From contig PLFY01000159.1 of NCBI GenBank assembly GCA_003138365.1, positions 2,914-53,159 on the forward strand: DNA of 50,246 bases, read 5' to 3'. The translations under genes were made by a program, and so were the position numbers. Origin of the DNA: Acidobacteriaceae bacterium (lineage in GTDB: Bacteria > Acidobacteriota > Terriglobia > Terriglobales > Acidobacteriaceae). The notes under the pieces are model-generated. The model did not search any database, was not told the DNA's origin, and worked only from the letters and a program-made list of their open reading frames with translations. Positions 7,993 through 17,000 of the stretch are shown here, one piece after another. Numbering within the stretch: the first letter of the stretch is position 1; every line of letters begins with the position of its first letter.

Positions 7993-8997
7993 ATGCTAGT
8001 GACGAGTACGGTTGTCGGCGTAAAAGAAAACGTTCTCATTGAGGCCGGGGATTGTTCTGTGACGATCCTGCCCCACCTGGGCGGCAAGATCGCGTCCATT
8101 CGTTTGCGCGGCCGTGAGCTTCTGCAAGCCCCGCTCGCTCCCTACGGCCCACGCACCCGGACCATGCCCTTCGATGAGGGCGATGCCAGCGGCTGGGACG
8201 AGTGCCTGCCTTCGGTTGCCGCTTGCACTGTAGAGACCGCTGGCGGGACGGTGTCGATTCCCGATCATGGCGACCTGTGGCGGGTGGCGTGGCAGCCGGT
8301 GGCTGCCAGTGGTCAGTGGTCAGTGGTCAGCGATCAGTTGCCCGGGGGCGCGTGTGCGAGTTCCGCTACGTTTCGCGGAGAATGCTTTTCGCTGCCGCTC
8401 AGGCTGGAGCGGACGGTGGCGCTGACGGAAACGGGCAAGGGATGGCAACTGAGCCTGGACTACACGGTGACCAATACTGGCGCCGACCCCATGCCCTGGT
8501 CCTGGGCGGCGCATCCTTTATTTGCTGTGGAGGCGGGAGATCGCGTTGTGCTGCCCGATTCCATTCGCGCGCTGCGTCTGGAGGGTTCTGGCGGCGGCAG
8601 GCTGGGAAAAGGTGGCGACCGGGTGAGCTGGCCAGTGGCTATGTTGGCCAATGGCGCTCGAACCGACCTGAGCGTGGCCCAACCACCCGCGTCGGACATC
8701 GGCGACAAGCTGTTTGCCGGCCCGCTCAGCGAATTGGAGAGTTGGTGTGCGCTGGAGCGGCCCAAGGCGGGTGTGCGGATCAAAGTGAGTTTCGACGCGG
8801 ATGCGACGCCGTACCTGGGACTGTGGATCTGTTATGGCGGCTGGCCGGAGCGGCCGGGACCGAAGCAGATGTGTGTCGCGCTGGAGCCGGCCACCGCGCC
8901 GGTGGACTCGTTAGCGCAAGCTGGACCGTGGTCGCGCATTTTGGCTCCCGGCGAATCCTGTTTCTGGCCCATGGTTGTTGAGATTGAATCCATATAG
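7993..8997 (+). CDS. Aldose-1-epimerase / galactose mutarotase-like protein
   Basis: A 334-residue protein with the galactose mutarotase-like beta-sandwich pattern: 'TILPHLGGKIASIRLRGREL' near the N-terminus, 'GWDECLPSV' and 'IPDHGDLWR' in the middle, and a late 'LGLWICYGGW' strand. Such proteins interconvert sugar anomers or bind hexoses. Its position directly before galK fits a mutarotase that feeds alpha-galactose to galactokinase, but that is inferred from context. The ATG at 7993 follows the decarboxylase stop by 5 nt, with AAGGCGG just before it. A heptanucleotide repeat at 8307-8334 is translated in frame as 'SGQWSVVSDQ', a probable non-native insertion. Confidence 0.8.
   Translation: MLVTSTVVGVKENVLIEAGDCSVTILPHLGGKIASIRLRGRELLQAPLAPYGPRTRTMPFDEGDASGWDECLPSVAACTVETAGGTVSIPDHGDLWRVAWQPVAASGQWSVVSDQLPGGACASSATFRGECFSLPLRLERTVALTETGKGWQLSLDYTVTNTGADPMPWSWAAHPLFAVEAGDRVVLPDSIRALRLEGSGGGRLGKGGDRVSWPVAMLANGARTDLSVAQPPASDIGDKLFAGPLSELESWCALERPKAGVRIKVSFDADATPYLGLWICYGGWPERPGPKQMCVALEPATAPVDSLAQAGPWSRILAPGESCFWPMVVEIESI
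8307..8334 (+). repeat. In-gene heptanucleotide tandem repeat
   Basis: CAGTGGT occurs three times in tandem (8307-8327), followed by a degenerate unit CAGCGAT (8328-8334). It lies inside the epimerase-like gene and adds a short Ser/Val/Gln/Trp loop without breaking the frame. The same heptad array is found between rlmH and cobO (37162-37312). Confidence 0.9.
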
Positions 8998-9011
8998 GGG
9001 TGTTCACTGAC

Positions 9012-10181
9012 ATGCATGATCCTGCCGTTTTCCGTTCCGAGCATCTTGCGCGCTTTCAGGCCGAGCCGACAGTCTTTGCGGCGCCGGGCCGGGTTAACCT
9101 GATTGGCGAGCATACCGATTACGCCGAAGGCTTTGTAATGCCAGCGGCGATCAATTTTGCCACCCTGGCCGGCATCTCGCCGCGTTCTGACGGAAAGATT
9201 GCGATCTACTCAGAGAACTACGGAGAAGAGAGGTATTTTGAGGCGGCAGATTTGCCCGCGAAGGCCAGCCGGCACTGGACAGACTACCCGCTTGGGGTGG
9301 TGGCAATCCTGGCCGGGGAGGGCCTCGCCATTCCCGGTTTCAGCCTTAGCGTGTGGGGCGACATTCCGCTGGGGTCGGGCTTGTCGAGTTCGGCTTCCGT
9401 CGAGGTGGCAACGGCGCTGGCGGTGCTGGAGGTGAGTGGGGCTAGCTATCCAAGTTCGGCAATGACCGGGCCCATGCTGGCTCGGCTTTGCCAGCGGGCA
9501 GAGAACGAGTTCGTGGGCGCCAATTGCGGCATCATGGACCAGTTCATCTCGGCCAACGGCGCCAAGGACCATGCTCTGCTGTTGGATTGCCGCGATTTGA
9601 GCTTTAGGTTGGCGCCGATTCCGGCAAATGTGGCGCTGGTGATTGCGAACACGATGGTGAAGCACTCCGTGGCCGGGGGCGAATATACCACGCGCCGCGC
9701 TGAGGTGGAAGCCGCTTGTGCCGTGATTGCCAGCCATCGTCCGGAGGTGCGGTTTCTGCGCGATGCGACGGTGCAAGACCTGAATCGGTGGGGCTCGGAG
9801 ATGACGCCGAACTCACTCAAGCGAGCTCGCCACGTGATTACAGAGAATTTGCGCACCGTGGCCGCTGCGGATGCACTGGCGAAGGGTGATTTGGCCGAGT
9901 TGGGTCGCCTGATGGCCGAGGCGCACGCAAGCTATAGCAAGGATTTTGAAGGCAGTTGCGCGGAGGCTGACACCATGGTGGCCCTGGCGCAGGATTTGCC
10001 GGGACTGATTGGCGCGCGGCTGACGGGGGGGGGCTTTGGCGGCTGCACCATCAACCTGGTGGAACAGAGCGAGGCTCAAGACTTTGTAGAAGCGCTGGGC
10101 GGCCGTTACGCCGCCCAAGTGGGGATTGTGCCGCAGATTCACATCTGCCACGCCTCAGGGGGCGCTCACCGGTTGGAATAG
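9012..10181 (+). CDS. galK: Galactokinase
   Basis: Phosphorylates alpha-D-galactose to galactose 1-phosphate with ATP, the first committed step of the Leloir pathway. The 389-residue product shows the galactokinase signature 'GRVNLIGEHTDY' (residues 26-37), the GHMP ATP-binding motif 'LGSGLSSSAS' (about 118-128), the likely catalytic Asp176 in 'GIMDQF', and the GHMP motif 3 'LTGGGFGGCT' (about 337). The ATG at 9012 is preferred to an in-frame GTG at 9000; GGGGTG (8997-9002) sits 9 nt upstream. It follows the epimerase stop by 14 nt. galT and galE are not in the window. Confidence 0.95.
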   Translation: MHDPAVFRSEHLARFQAEPTVFAAPGRVNLIGEHTDYAEGFVMPAAINFATLAGISPRSDGKIAIYSENYGEERYFEAADLPAKASRHWTDYPLGVVAILAGEGLAIPGFSLSVWGDIPLGSGLSSSASVEVATALAVLEVSGASYPSSAMTGPMLARLCQRAENEFVGANCGIMDQFISANGAKDHALLLDCRDLSFRLAPIPANVALVIANTMVKHSVAGGEYTTRRAEVEAACAVIASHRPEVRFLRDATVQDLNRWGSEMTPNSLKRARHVITENLRTVAAADALAKGDLAELGRLMAEAHASYSKDFEGSCAEADTMVALAQDLPGLIGARLTGGGFGGCTINLVEQSEAQDFVEALGGRYAAQVGIVPQIHICHASGGAHRLE

Positions 10182-10504
10182 AGCATCCCTGCGGTTTCTT
10201 GACGCAATAGGGCCTGGTCGCCCTGCCAGGGCGAATGTGTTGATAGCACAGAACTGATTCACGCAAAACGTGCGCAGGGTGAAAAACGGACGGCGCGTAC
10301 CCTTTTGGGTAACAACGTCTGGCACACCCTCGATTACGAATGACCCGAACGGGCAAGCGTATTTTATAAGCGTTCCTTGTTAAAATCGAATGAGTTTGCC
10401 CCGATAAAGACTGGGTGGGACACTTTTTACCCGGTCGGCTTCACGCAGTTCAATTCCCAGATCGTCGCTTCGATCGTTGGAAGCGCCGCGGAGATGCAAG
10501 AGCC
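10182..10504. other. Gap between galK and the phosphorylase gene
   Basis: About 320 bp without a gene. It holds the hairpin at 10219-10233 and an A/T-richer stretch at 10370-10390 (TTTTATAAG, TTAAAAT) that could be a promoter for the phosphorylase, but no paired -35/-10 boxes can be assigned. The phosphorylase frame stays open upstream to a GTG at 10415. Confidence 0.5.
10219..10233 (+). terminator. Hairpin after galK
   Basis: CGCCCT-GCC-AGGGCG forms a 6-bp GC-only stem 38 nt past the galK stop. No T-run follows, so as an intrinsic terminator it would be weak. Confidence 0.35.
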
Positions 10505-12268
10505 ATGCAACCGACATCGTCCAAGCCGTTCTCATACGAAACCTTCCCCAGTGCGGGCGTGGTGGCGTACTTCTCAATGGAGATCGCAATCAATCCAGGG
10601 ATGCCCACCTACTCCGGCGGTCTGGGAGTTTTGGCTGGCGATACGCTGCGCTCTGCCGCCGACCTGGGAGTTCCGCTGGTGGCCTTCACGCTGGCGCACC
10701 GCAAGGGCTACTTCCAGCAGCGTTTGGACCTCAAAGGTGTGCAGAGCGAAGAGGTTCAGCAGTGGAATCCGTCGGACTTCTGCATTGAGGAACCGGCCCG
10801 GGTTACGGTCTCAGTGGAAGACCGCATCGTGACGGTGCGGTGTTGGCGCTACGATCTGATTGGGCGCTCCGGGCATGTTGTTCCGATTTACCTGCTGGAC
10901 ACGGACCTGGAGGGCAATTCGGGATGGGATCGCGGCCTGACCGATCACCTTTATGGCGGCGACACGAACTATCGCTTGCAGCAGGAGATTGTGCTGGGCA
11001 TGGGCGGCGCGCGGATGGCGAATGCTCTAGGCCACAGAGTGAATGTTCATCACATGAACGAGGGCCACGCAGCACTGCTGACACTGGCGCTGCTGGAGAG
11101 CCTGTTGGGCGGCGGACCGCTGGGGGCGCCCACCGAAGCGGATCTGGCCCTGGTGCGCCAGGCGTGTGTGTTTACCACCCACACGCCGGTTCCAGCCGGG
11201 CATGATCGCTTCTCCACGGAGCAAACCATTCGCATTCTAGGAGGCGACAGGACGGCGCGGCTGGAAAAGCTGGGTTGCTTTCGCGACGGCATGCTCAATA
11301 TGACGCAGTTGGCGCTGCGCTTCTCGCGCTATGCCAATGGCGTGGCCTTGCAGCATGCAAAGGTCTCCCGCGCGATGTTTCCGGAGTTTGCGATCGACTC
11401 GATCACGAACGGCGTTCACGCGCCGACGTGGGTATCGGAGCCGATCCAGGAGATGCTGGACGCGAACTTTTCCCCGTGGCGGCGCGACAATCTTTACCTG
11501 CGCAATGCGATCGACCTGCCGGAGAAGGAGATTCTTGCGGCACACGCCCGCGCCAAAGACGAGTTGCTGGCTGAGGTTGCGGCGCGCACCGGCCAAGTGC
11601 TCAATGCGAAGGTGCTGACGCTGGGCTTTGCCCGCCGCGTGGCCACGTACAAGCGGGCGACGCTGCTTTTCAACGATCCCGAGCGGCTGTTGGAGATCGC
11701 CACCGCGGCGGGCGGGTTGCAGATTATTTACGCCGGCAAGGCGCATCCGCAAGATGAACCCGGGAAGGCGCTGATCCAGCAGGTGATCGAGGATGCCGCC
11801 AAGTTCTCGAATCACGTGCTGCGGATCGTTTATCTGGAGAACTACGACTGGGGACTGGGCGCGCTGCTGACTGCCGGAGTGGATGTGTGGGTGAACACGC
11901 CAAAGCGGCCATACGAGGCTTCAGGCACCAGCGGAATGAAGGCCGCGCTGAACGGTGTGCCGAGCCTGTCGATTCTGGATGGGTGGTGGATCGAGGGCTG
12001 CATCGAAGGGTTCACGGGTTGGGCGATTGAGGATGGCGCCGACGATGTGGAGGAGGCGGCTTCACTCTACAAGAAGCTGGAAACTGCCGTGGTTCCGCTG
12101 TATCTTGCAGCTCCGGAGCAGTGGGGGCGCCTGATGCGCAACACGCTGGCGTTTAACGGCTCCTACTTCAACACGAACCGCATGGTGAAGCAGTACACGC
12201 GGAATGCGTATTATCCGGTGAAGCTGATTGAACAGGCCAAGGTGGAAGAAGAGGCATTTGCGGACTGA
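10505..12268 (+). CDS. Alpha-glucan (glycogen) phosphorylase, short GT35 type
   Basis: Releases glucose 1-phosphate from alpha-1,4-glucans using PLP as cofactor. The 587-residue product is the short bacterial form of family GT35, smaller than the roughly 800-residue GlgP. It begins with the characteristic 'VAYFSMEIAINPGMPTYSGG' segment, continues with 'HMNEGHAALL' and 'VFTTHTPVPAGHDRF', and carries the PLP lysine at Lys479 in 'EASGTSGMKAALNGV'. The ATG at 10505 is preferred over a GTG 90 nt upstream because family similarity starts there. The product would supply glucose 1-phosphate, complementing the galactose genes upstream. The next genes downstream converge on it. Confidence 0.92.
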   Translation: MQPTSSKPFSYETFPSAGVVAYFSMEIAINPGMPTYSGGLGVLAGDTLRSAADLGVPLVAFTLAHRKGYFQQRLDLKGVQSEEVQQWNPSDFCIEEPARVTVSVEDRIVTVRCWRYDLIGRSGHVVPIYLLDTDLEGNSGWDRGLTDHLYGGDTNYRLQQEIVLGMGGARMANALGHRVNVHHMNEGHAALLTLALLESLLGGGPLGAPTEADLALVRQACVFTTHTPVPAGHDRFSTEQTIRILGGDRTARLEKLGCFRDGMLNMTQLALRFSRYANGVALQHAKVSRAMFPEFAIDSITNGVHAPTWVSEPIQEMLDANFSPWRRDNLYLRNAIDLPEKEILAAHARAKDELLAEVAARTGQVLNAKVLTLGFARRVATYKRATLLFNDPERLLEIATAAGGLQIIYAGKAHPQDEPGKALIQQVIEDAAKFSNHVLRIVYLENYDWGLGALLTAGVDVWVNTPKRPYEASGTSGMKAALNGVPSLSILDGWWIEGCIEGFTGWAIEDGADDVEEAASLYKKLETAVVPLYLAAPEQWGRLMRNTLAFNGSYFNTNRMVKQYTRNAYYPVKLIEQAKVEEEAFAD

Positions 12269-12332
12269 GGTCGGTTCACGGAGTAGGAGATTCGGTAATG
12301 AGTCAGTTTGGTTTGTCGAGCAGATCGATGCA

Positions 12333-12806
12333 CTACCTGAGGACTTCCCAAATCAGATGGTGTGGGTCCCAGAATACGACTTGATAAACACCCTCTCTGA
12401 AAATTCCCCAAATCCTCTCTGCCCCAGACAATCGCAGCGTCCAGAGTTGATCTTCACCCGGCATATTGTCTTCCATCCATTTTCGCGCTTGGGGGCATTT
12501 CAGTTCCGAGACAGGCAGAGGGTGATTGCGGCGTTTATCTTGGACGAAGATTTCGTTCCAAGTTCTTTGCTCAAATTCAGAGAGCTTTTTGTGGACATAT
12601 TCGATCTTGTCTGTGGGCAGCTTCCGCCAACTGTACGGGTCTATCAGTTGCATCCGATTTATGCGCCATGCCGCCTTCAAGTGCCCATACGAAACATCTT
12701 CGACGGTCCGCGGCTGTTTCTTGCCTGAAACGTCCTGAATTGAACTCGGATGCTTTCCGCCGAAAACCTCTTCTGAGGTTTTCGGCCTCTTCTCGTTCTT
12801 CTTCAT
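12333..12806 (-). CDS. Unknown partner of a Panacea antitoxin (candidate toxin)
   Basis: A 157-residue protein I do not recognise by family. Its start codon overlaps the stop of the upstream Panacea gene by one base (TAATG), so the two are probably translationally coupled. Residues 8-44 contain three degenerate 12-residue repeats ('KTSEEVFGGKHP', 'SSIQDVSGKKQP', 'RTVEDVSYGHLK'). The C-terminal 40 residues ('LRLSGAERIWGIFREG', 'QVVFWDPHH') look like a beta-hairpin core rich in aromatic residues, of the kind found in small RNase-like toxins. That function is inferred from position beside an antitoxin, not from motifs. It converges on the phosphorylase gene with a 64-bp gap. Confidence 0.6.
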   Translation of the reverse strand: MKKNEKRPKTSEEVFGGKHPSSIQDVSGKKQPRTVEDVSYGHLKAAWRINRMQLIDPYSWRKLPTDKIEYVHKKLSEFEQRTWNEIFVQDKRRNHPLPVSELKCPQARKWMEDNMPGEDQLWTLRLSGAERIWGIFREGVYQVVFWDPHHLIWEVLR

Positions 12807-13237
12807 TAAACTAAGCTTCCGTAGTAGTCAGCCATAGATAGGTGAGTGATTTCCCGATCCCCCAATTGTCCAGGTGCAAGTCCCTTCCTTGCTTCCATCC
12901 AGGGCCGCTCTTTGTGCGTGAGTTCGCTGAGGTAGAAACCGGTCTTTGGCCCGTAGAATTTAAGCACTGCTTCAACAGTCTGCTTTTCTCTGGGATTCAA
13001 CGCGTCCTTATTCCCATATCGTGCCTCAGAGACCTTGTACTGGCCCTGATATGCCTTGAAGACCTCTCGAACAACGGGACCGTTAGCCCACGCCTCGATT
13101 TTAGAGGGGAAAAGCGGGCGACTATCCCAAACAAGCGACCATGCCTGTGAATAGTACAGAAGCTTCTGCAGCTTCATAGCGTCCACAGATCGAAGCCGGA
13201 AGATGATGTACGCTGCAACATCATGCACCTTCGCCAT
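12806..13237 (-). CDS. Panacea-domain (DUF4065, SocA/GepA-like) antitoxin
   Basis: A 143-residue protein that is essentially one Panacea/DUF4065 domain. Diagnostic blocks are 'MKLQKLLYYSQAW' (residues 21-33), 'IEAWANGPVVREVFKAYQG', 'LSELTHKERPW' and the final 'MADYYGSL'. Proteins with this domain include SocA of Caulobacter and the antitoxins described as hyperpromiscuous neutralisers of varied toxins. The start is well supported by GAGGAGG about 8 nt upstream. The stop overlaps the partner gene's start (TAATG). No convincing sigma-70 promoter could be assigned; the gene directly follows the truncated PIN gene on the same strand. Confidence 0.8.
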   Translation of the reverse strand: MAKVHDVAAYIIFRLRSVDAMKLQKLLYYSQAWSLVWDSRPLFPSKIEAWANGPVVREVFKAYQGQYKVSEARYGNKDALNPREKQTVEAVLKFYGPKTGFYLSELTHKERPWMEARKGLAPGQLGDREITHLSMADYYGSLV

Positions 13238-13329
13238 AAATTCGCCTCCTCAATATACTATGATAACGCGATACTGGCGCCTCTGGCACTTGTTTTCTAT
13301 GTCAAATATCGACCAACTTCACCAATTCC

Positions 13330-13647
13330 TCAATCGACCAAACTTAATAAAAGGTCGGGATCGTGGCAAGGCGGGTCGACAACAGACAGGTCGGAAAGAT
13401 CGACTACAAACATAAGTGAATGCCGCCGTATCGTCGCGACAAAGGCACGGCGCGACTCCCGAGTGCGATAGCGGTCGAACTTTCCGCGATCCAGAACCCG
13501 CTCCAACTCAGCCAAAGTCTCAACGCTTGCGCAAAGGTCAAAGGATTCCAGCGCTTTCGACAGGGCTTGACCGGGTATGGACCCCATGCAAAGTGCTGCG
13601 CTCACCGGCGTACTTGTATCCAGCACGACACGCTGGCTGCGGCTCAC
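13330..13647 (-). pseudogene. Truncated PIN-domain toxin (VapC-like)
   Basis: A 105-residue PIN-family RNase fragment. It keeps the first acidic residue in 'VVLDTSTPVSA' (the usual Asn after DT is replaced by Ser), the central 'ETLAELERVLDRGKFDRY', and the third acidic site in 'CHDPD', then diverges at once and stops after 'LLLSLVD'. The fourth acidic position ('SGD' in full-length relatives such as the PIN protein at 38836-39246) and about 30 more residues are missing. It overlaps the Phd antitoxin stop by GTGA and is followed by the Panacea operon. It is probably inactive, possibly cut when the Panacea module arrived. Confidence 0.65.
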
Positions 13648-13931
13648 CGCAATTCATGGACCATGCGAACCACATCCTCGTCGGTCAACGCCGCCGCCGC
13701 CGCCGCCTGATCCGGTGTTTGGCTGCTCTTGGCTGAAGCGCTCCATTCCTCAAACTCTGCCGCCGCTGCCCTGCGGCGACGCTTTGCACCCAGGATCTCC
13801 TCCATATCCCGTGGCGAGACGACGAAGGCCGTGGGACGCCCATGCCGCGTAATCGCAACTGCCTCACGCTGTACGGTATCCAGCAACTTCCCAAAACTGT
13901 TTTGGGCCTCAACAGATGTCAGGGTAATCAT
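13644..13931 (-). CDS. Phd/YefM-family antitoxin
   Basis: A 95-residue antitoxin with the Phd/YefM DNA-binding N-terminus: 'ITLTSVEAQNSFGKLLD', then 'AVAITRHGRPTAFVVSP' and 'MEEIL'. The C-terminal half is an Arg/Ala-rich linker ('AKRRRRAAAAEFEEW') and a short neutralising tail. The ATG at 13931 is preferred to a GTG three codons upstream because GAGGTG (13938-13943) sits 6 nt before it. The stop overlaps the PIN gene start (GTGA). A palindrome immediately upstream (13950-13973) is a likely autoregulatory operator. Since the toxin looks truncated, the antitoxin may now be an orphan. Confidence 0.85.
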   Translation of the reverse strand: MITLTSVEAQNSFGKLLDTVQREAVAITRHGRPTAFVVSPRDMEEILGAKRRRRAAAAEFEEWSASAKSSQTPDQAAAAAALTDEDVVRMVHELR

Positions 13932-13949
13932 CGTTTGCACCTCAAGGTC

Positions 13950-13973
13950 TAGCTAATTTAGATAATATAGCTA
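13950..13973 (-). promoter_or_regulatory. Palindromic operator/promoter of the phd-PIN module
   Basis: TAGCTA at 13950-13955 and 13968-13973 form an inverted repeat with a 12-bp A/T-only-rich spacer that contains TATTAT-like -10 sequence on the minus strand. It lies 18 bp before the antitoxin ATG, where Phd-type repressors usually bind. Confidence 0.55.
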
Positions 13974-14006
13974 CTTTCGATGACTGGCAATATCTGTCCT
14001 TGTCGC

Positions 14007-17000
14007 TCAGTCGCCGGGCGCTTCCTCGAGCTCTTGCCCAACCCGGCGCAGCTTCATGAACTTCCATTGCAGGCGGTCGAAGAAGAGGTAGACGACCGGG
14101 GTGGTGAAGAGGGTGAGCATCTGCGAGACGATGAGGCCGCCGACGATGGTAATGCCAAGCGGCTTGCGCAGTTCAGAGCCTACGCCCATGCCGATGGCCA
14201 GCGGGAGGCCGCCGAACAGAGCGGCCATTGTTGTCATCATGATGGGCCGGAAGCGGAGCAGGCAGGCTTGATAAATGGCTTCCACAGGCGGCAGACCCTG
14301 TTCGCGCTCAGCCTGCAGGGCAAAGTCGATCATCATGATGGCGTTCTTTTTCACGATGCCTATGAGCAGAATGATGCCGATGAGGGCGATGATGCTGAGG
14401 TCGGTTCCGGTGAGCAGCAAGGCAAGGATGGCTCCAACGCCGGCCGGGGGCAGCGTGGAGAGAATGGTCAGCGGATGGATGAGGCTCTCATAGAGAATGC
14501 CGAGGACAATGTAAACGGCGACAACCGCGGCGAGGATCAGATACGGCTCGTTTTTTAGCGAGTCCTGGAAGGCTTGCGCGGTCCCTTGGAAGGTGGCGTG
14601 GATGGCGCTGGGCATGCCCATCTCTCTCTGGGCCTTTTCGAGCGCAGTCACTGCGTCGCCTAGCGCCACGTTGGGAGCAAGGTTGAAGGTAAGAGTGATG
14701 GCGGGGTACTGACCCTGGTGGTTGACCTGGAGTGAGGTGCGCTGCTCTTCATAGTGGGCGATGGCGGAGAGGGGGACCATGGCGCCTGTGGAGGACTTGA
14801 TGAAGATGCCGTTGAGCGAGTCGGGGCTAAGTTGGTATTTGGGATCGACTTCCATGACCACAAAGTACTGGTTGAGCGCGGTGTACATGGTGGAGACTTC
14901 GCGCTGCCCGAAGGCGTCGTAGAGGACGTTGTCGATGGCGGCGGCGGTGATCCCGAGGCGGGAGGCGGTGTCGCGATCGATGACGAGGTCGGCGGCGAGG
15001 CCCTGGTTCTGCTGGTCGGTGGAGACGTCGCGGAGTTGGGACAGGGCTCTCATGCGGGCCTGGAGTTGCGGCGCCCAGCTATTGAGCTCATTGAGGTTTT
15101 CGTCGGAGAGCGTGTACTGGTATTGGGCGTCGGAGCCGCGGCCGCCGACCTGGATGTCCTGCTGAACCTGGAGGAAAAGGGTAGCGCCTGGGACGCTCGT
15201 AAGCTTTCTGCGCAGGCCATTGACCACATCGTCGGCGGAGACGTGGTCGGGGTGGAGATGGAGCATCTTGCGCAGTCGATTGACCCAATCATCGGCGGGG
15301 ACGCGGTAGGGGCGCTGGCTGAGGGGCTTGAGAGCAATAAACATCCGGCCGACGTTGGAGCTGCCGCCGCCGGGACCGTTGCCACCGACAAAAGCGGTGA
15401 CCGAGGCAATAGACGGATCGTCGAGCACCATCTGCGCAAGTTTGCTCTGCTTGAGTTCCATCGCGTCGAAGCTGATGTCCTGGGCGGCGCGCGTGGAGCC
15501 GCCCATACGGCCGGTGTCCTGCTGCGGAAAGAAACCCTTGGGCACAATGATGTAGAGGTAGATGTTGAGAAATGCTGTGGCGATGGTCACGCAGAGCATG
15601 AGAGTCTGGTGGCGCAGCACCCAGCGCAGACCCGCGTTGTATTCGTAGTGCAGCCGCAGAAAGAGATTCTCGCTGGCGCGGTAGATGCGGCCGTGGCGGC
15701 TTTCGTCCCGGGACTTGAGGAACTGGGCGCAGAGCATGGGCGTGGTGGTGAGCGACACCAGCAGAGAGACAGCGATGGCCACGCTGAGGGTAACTGCGAA
15801 CTCGCGGAAGAGCTTGCCCACGATGCCGCCCATTAACAGGATGGGAATGAAGACGGCGACGAGAGATGTACTCATGGAGAGCACGGTGAAACCAATCTCC
15901 TTGGAGCCCTTCATGGCTGCGTCGAAGGGCGTCATGCCCATCTCGAGGTAGCGGGTGATGTTCTCGATGACGACGATGGCGTCATCGACCACGAAGCCGG
16001 TGGCGATGGTGAGGGCCATCAGGGACAGATTGTCAATGGTGTAGCCGAGCAGCCACATGACGCCGAACGTGCCGACCAGTGAGAGCGGCACGGCGATCGA
16101 CGGAATGATGGTAGCCCAGACCTCGCGGAGAAACAGAAAGACGACCAGCACCACGAGCAGGACGCTGATCATGAGCGAGATTTCGACGTCATGAACGCTG
16201 GCGCGGATGGTGGTGGTGCGGTCAACGGCGACGTCGATCTTGATGGTGGGAGAGATGGCGGCCTGGAGGCGCGGCATCTCGGCCATCACGGCGTCTACGG
16301 TATCAATAACGTTGGCGCCGGGAATCTTGAAGATGACGATCAGGACCGCGTCTTTAAGTTTGCCGGGCGGCTGGTTGGGAAGGTTGATGCCCGAGACACC
16401 GGCGGTGCGAATGTCGGCGACGCTATCGGTAACGGCGCCCAGGTCGGCGACGCGCACCGGAGCGCCGGACTGGGGGTTATAGCCGGCGATGATGGGCGCG
16501 TAGTCGACGGCATGGAAGATCTGGTCGTTGTCGTTGATCTGCCAGCGATGGCCTGAATCCTGGAAAGCGCCCTTGGGGCGGTTGGCATTGGCGCCGGCGA
16601 GGGCGGCGCGAACGGCCTCGAGGCCGACGCCGTTGCTGCCCAACTGCATGGGGTTCAACTCTACGCGCACGGCGGGGCTTGAGCTTCCGCCAACAAACAC
16701 CTGTCCCACGCCCTGAATCTGCGATATTTTCTGGGCGAGGATGGAATCAGCCATGTCGTAGATTTGCGGCTTGGGCACCACGTCGGAGGTGAGGGTGAGG
16801 ATGAGGATGGGGGCTTCGGCGGGATTGGCCTTACGGTAGCTTGGATTCTGCGGCAAGTAGGAGGGCAACTGGCTTCGGGCCGCGTTGATGGCGGCCTGCA
16901 CGTCACGAGCGGCAGCGTCGATGTTGCGATTGATGTCAAATTGCAGAGCGACTGAAACCGAGCCCAGTGAACTGGACGAGGTCATCTGGTTGACGCCGGC

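Noticed and set aside
13300-13305. TTGACA on the minus strand as the -35 of the Panacea operon
   Set aside because: The bases at the expected -10 distance are GC-rich (AGGCGC) and give no plausible -10 box.
14754-15836. Open frame of 360 codons on the plus strand opposite the second RND permease
   Set aside because: Gly/Val/Asp-rich translation without any domain, caused by codon bias of the antisense permease gene.
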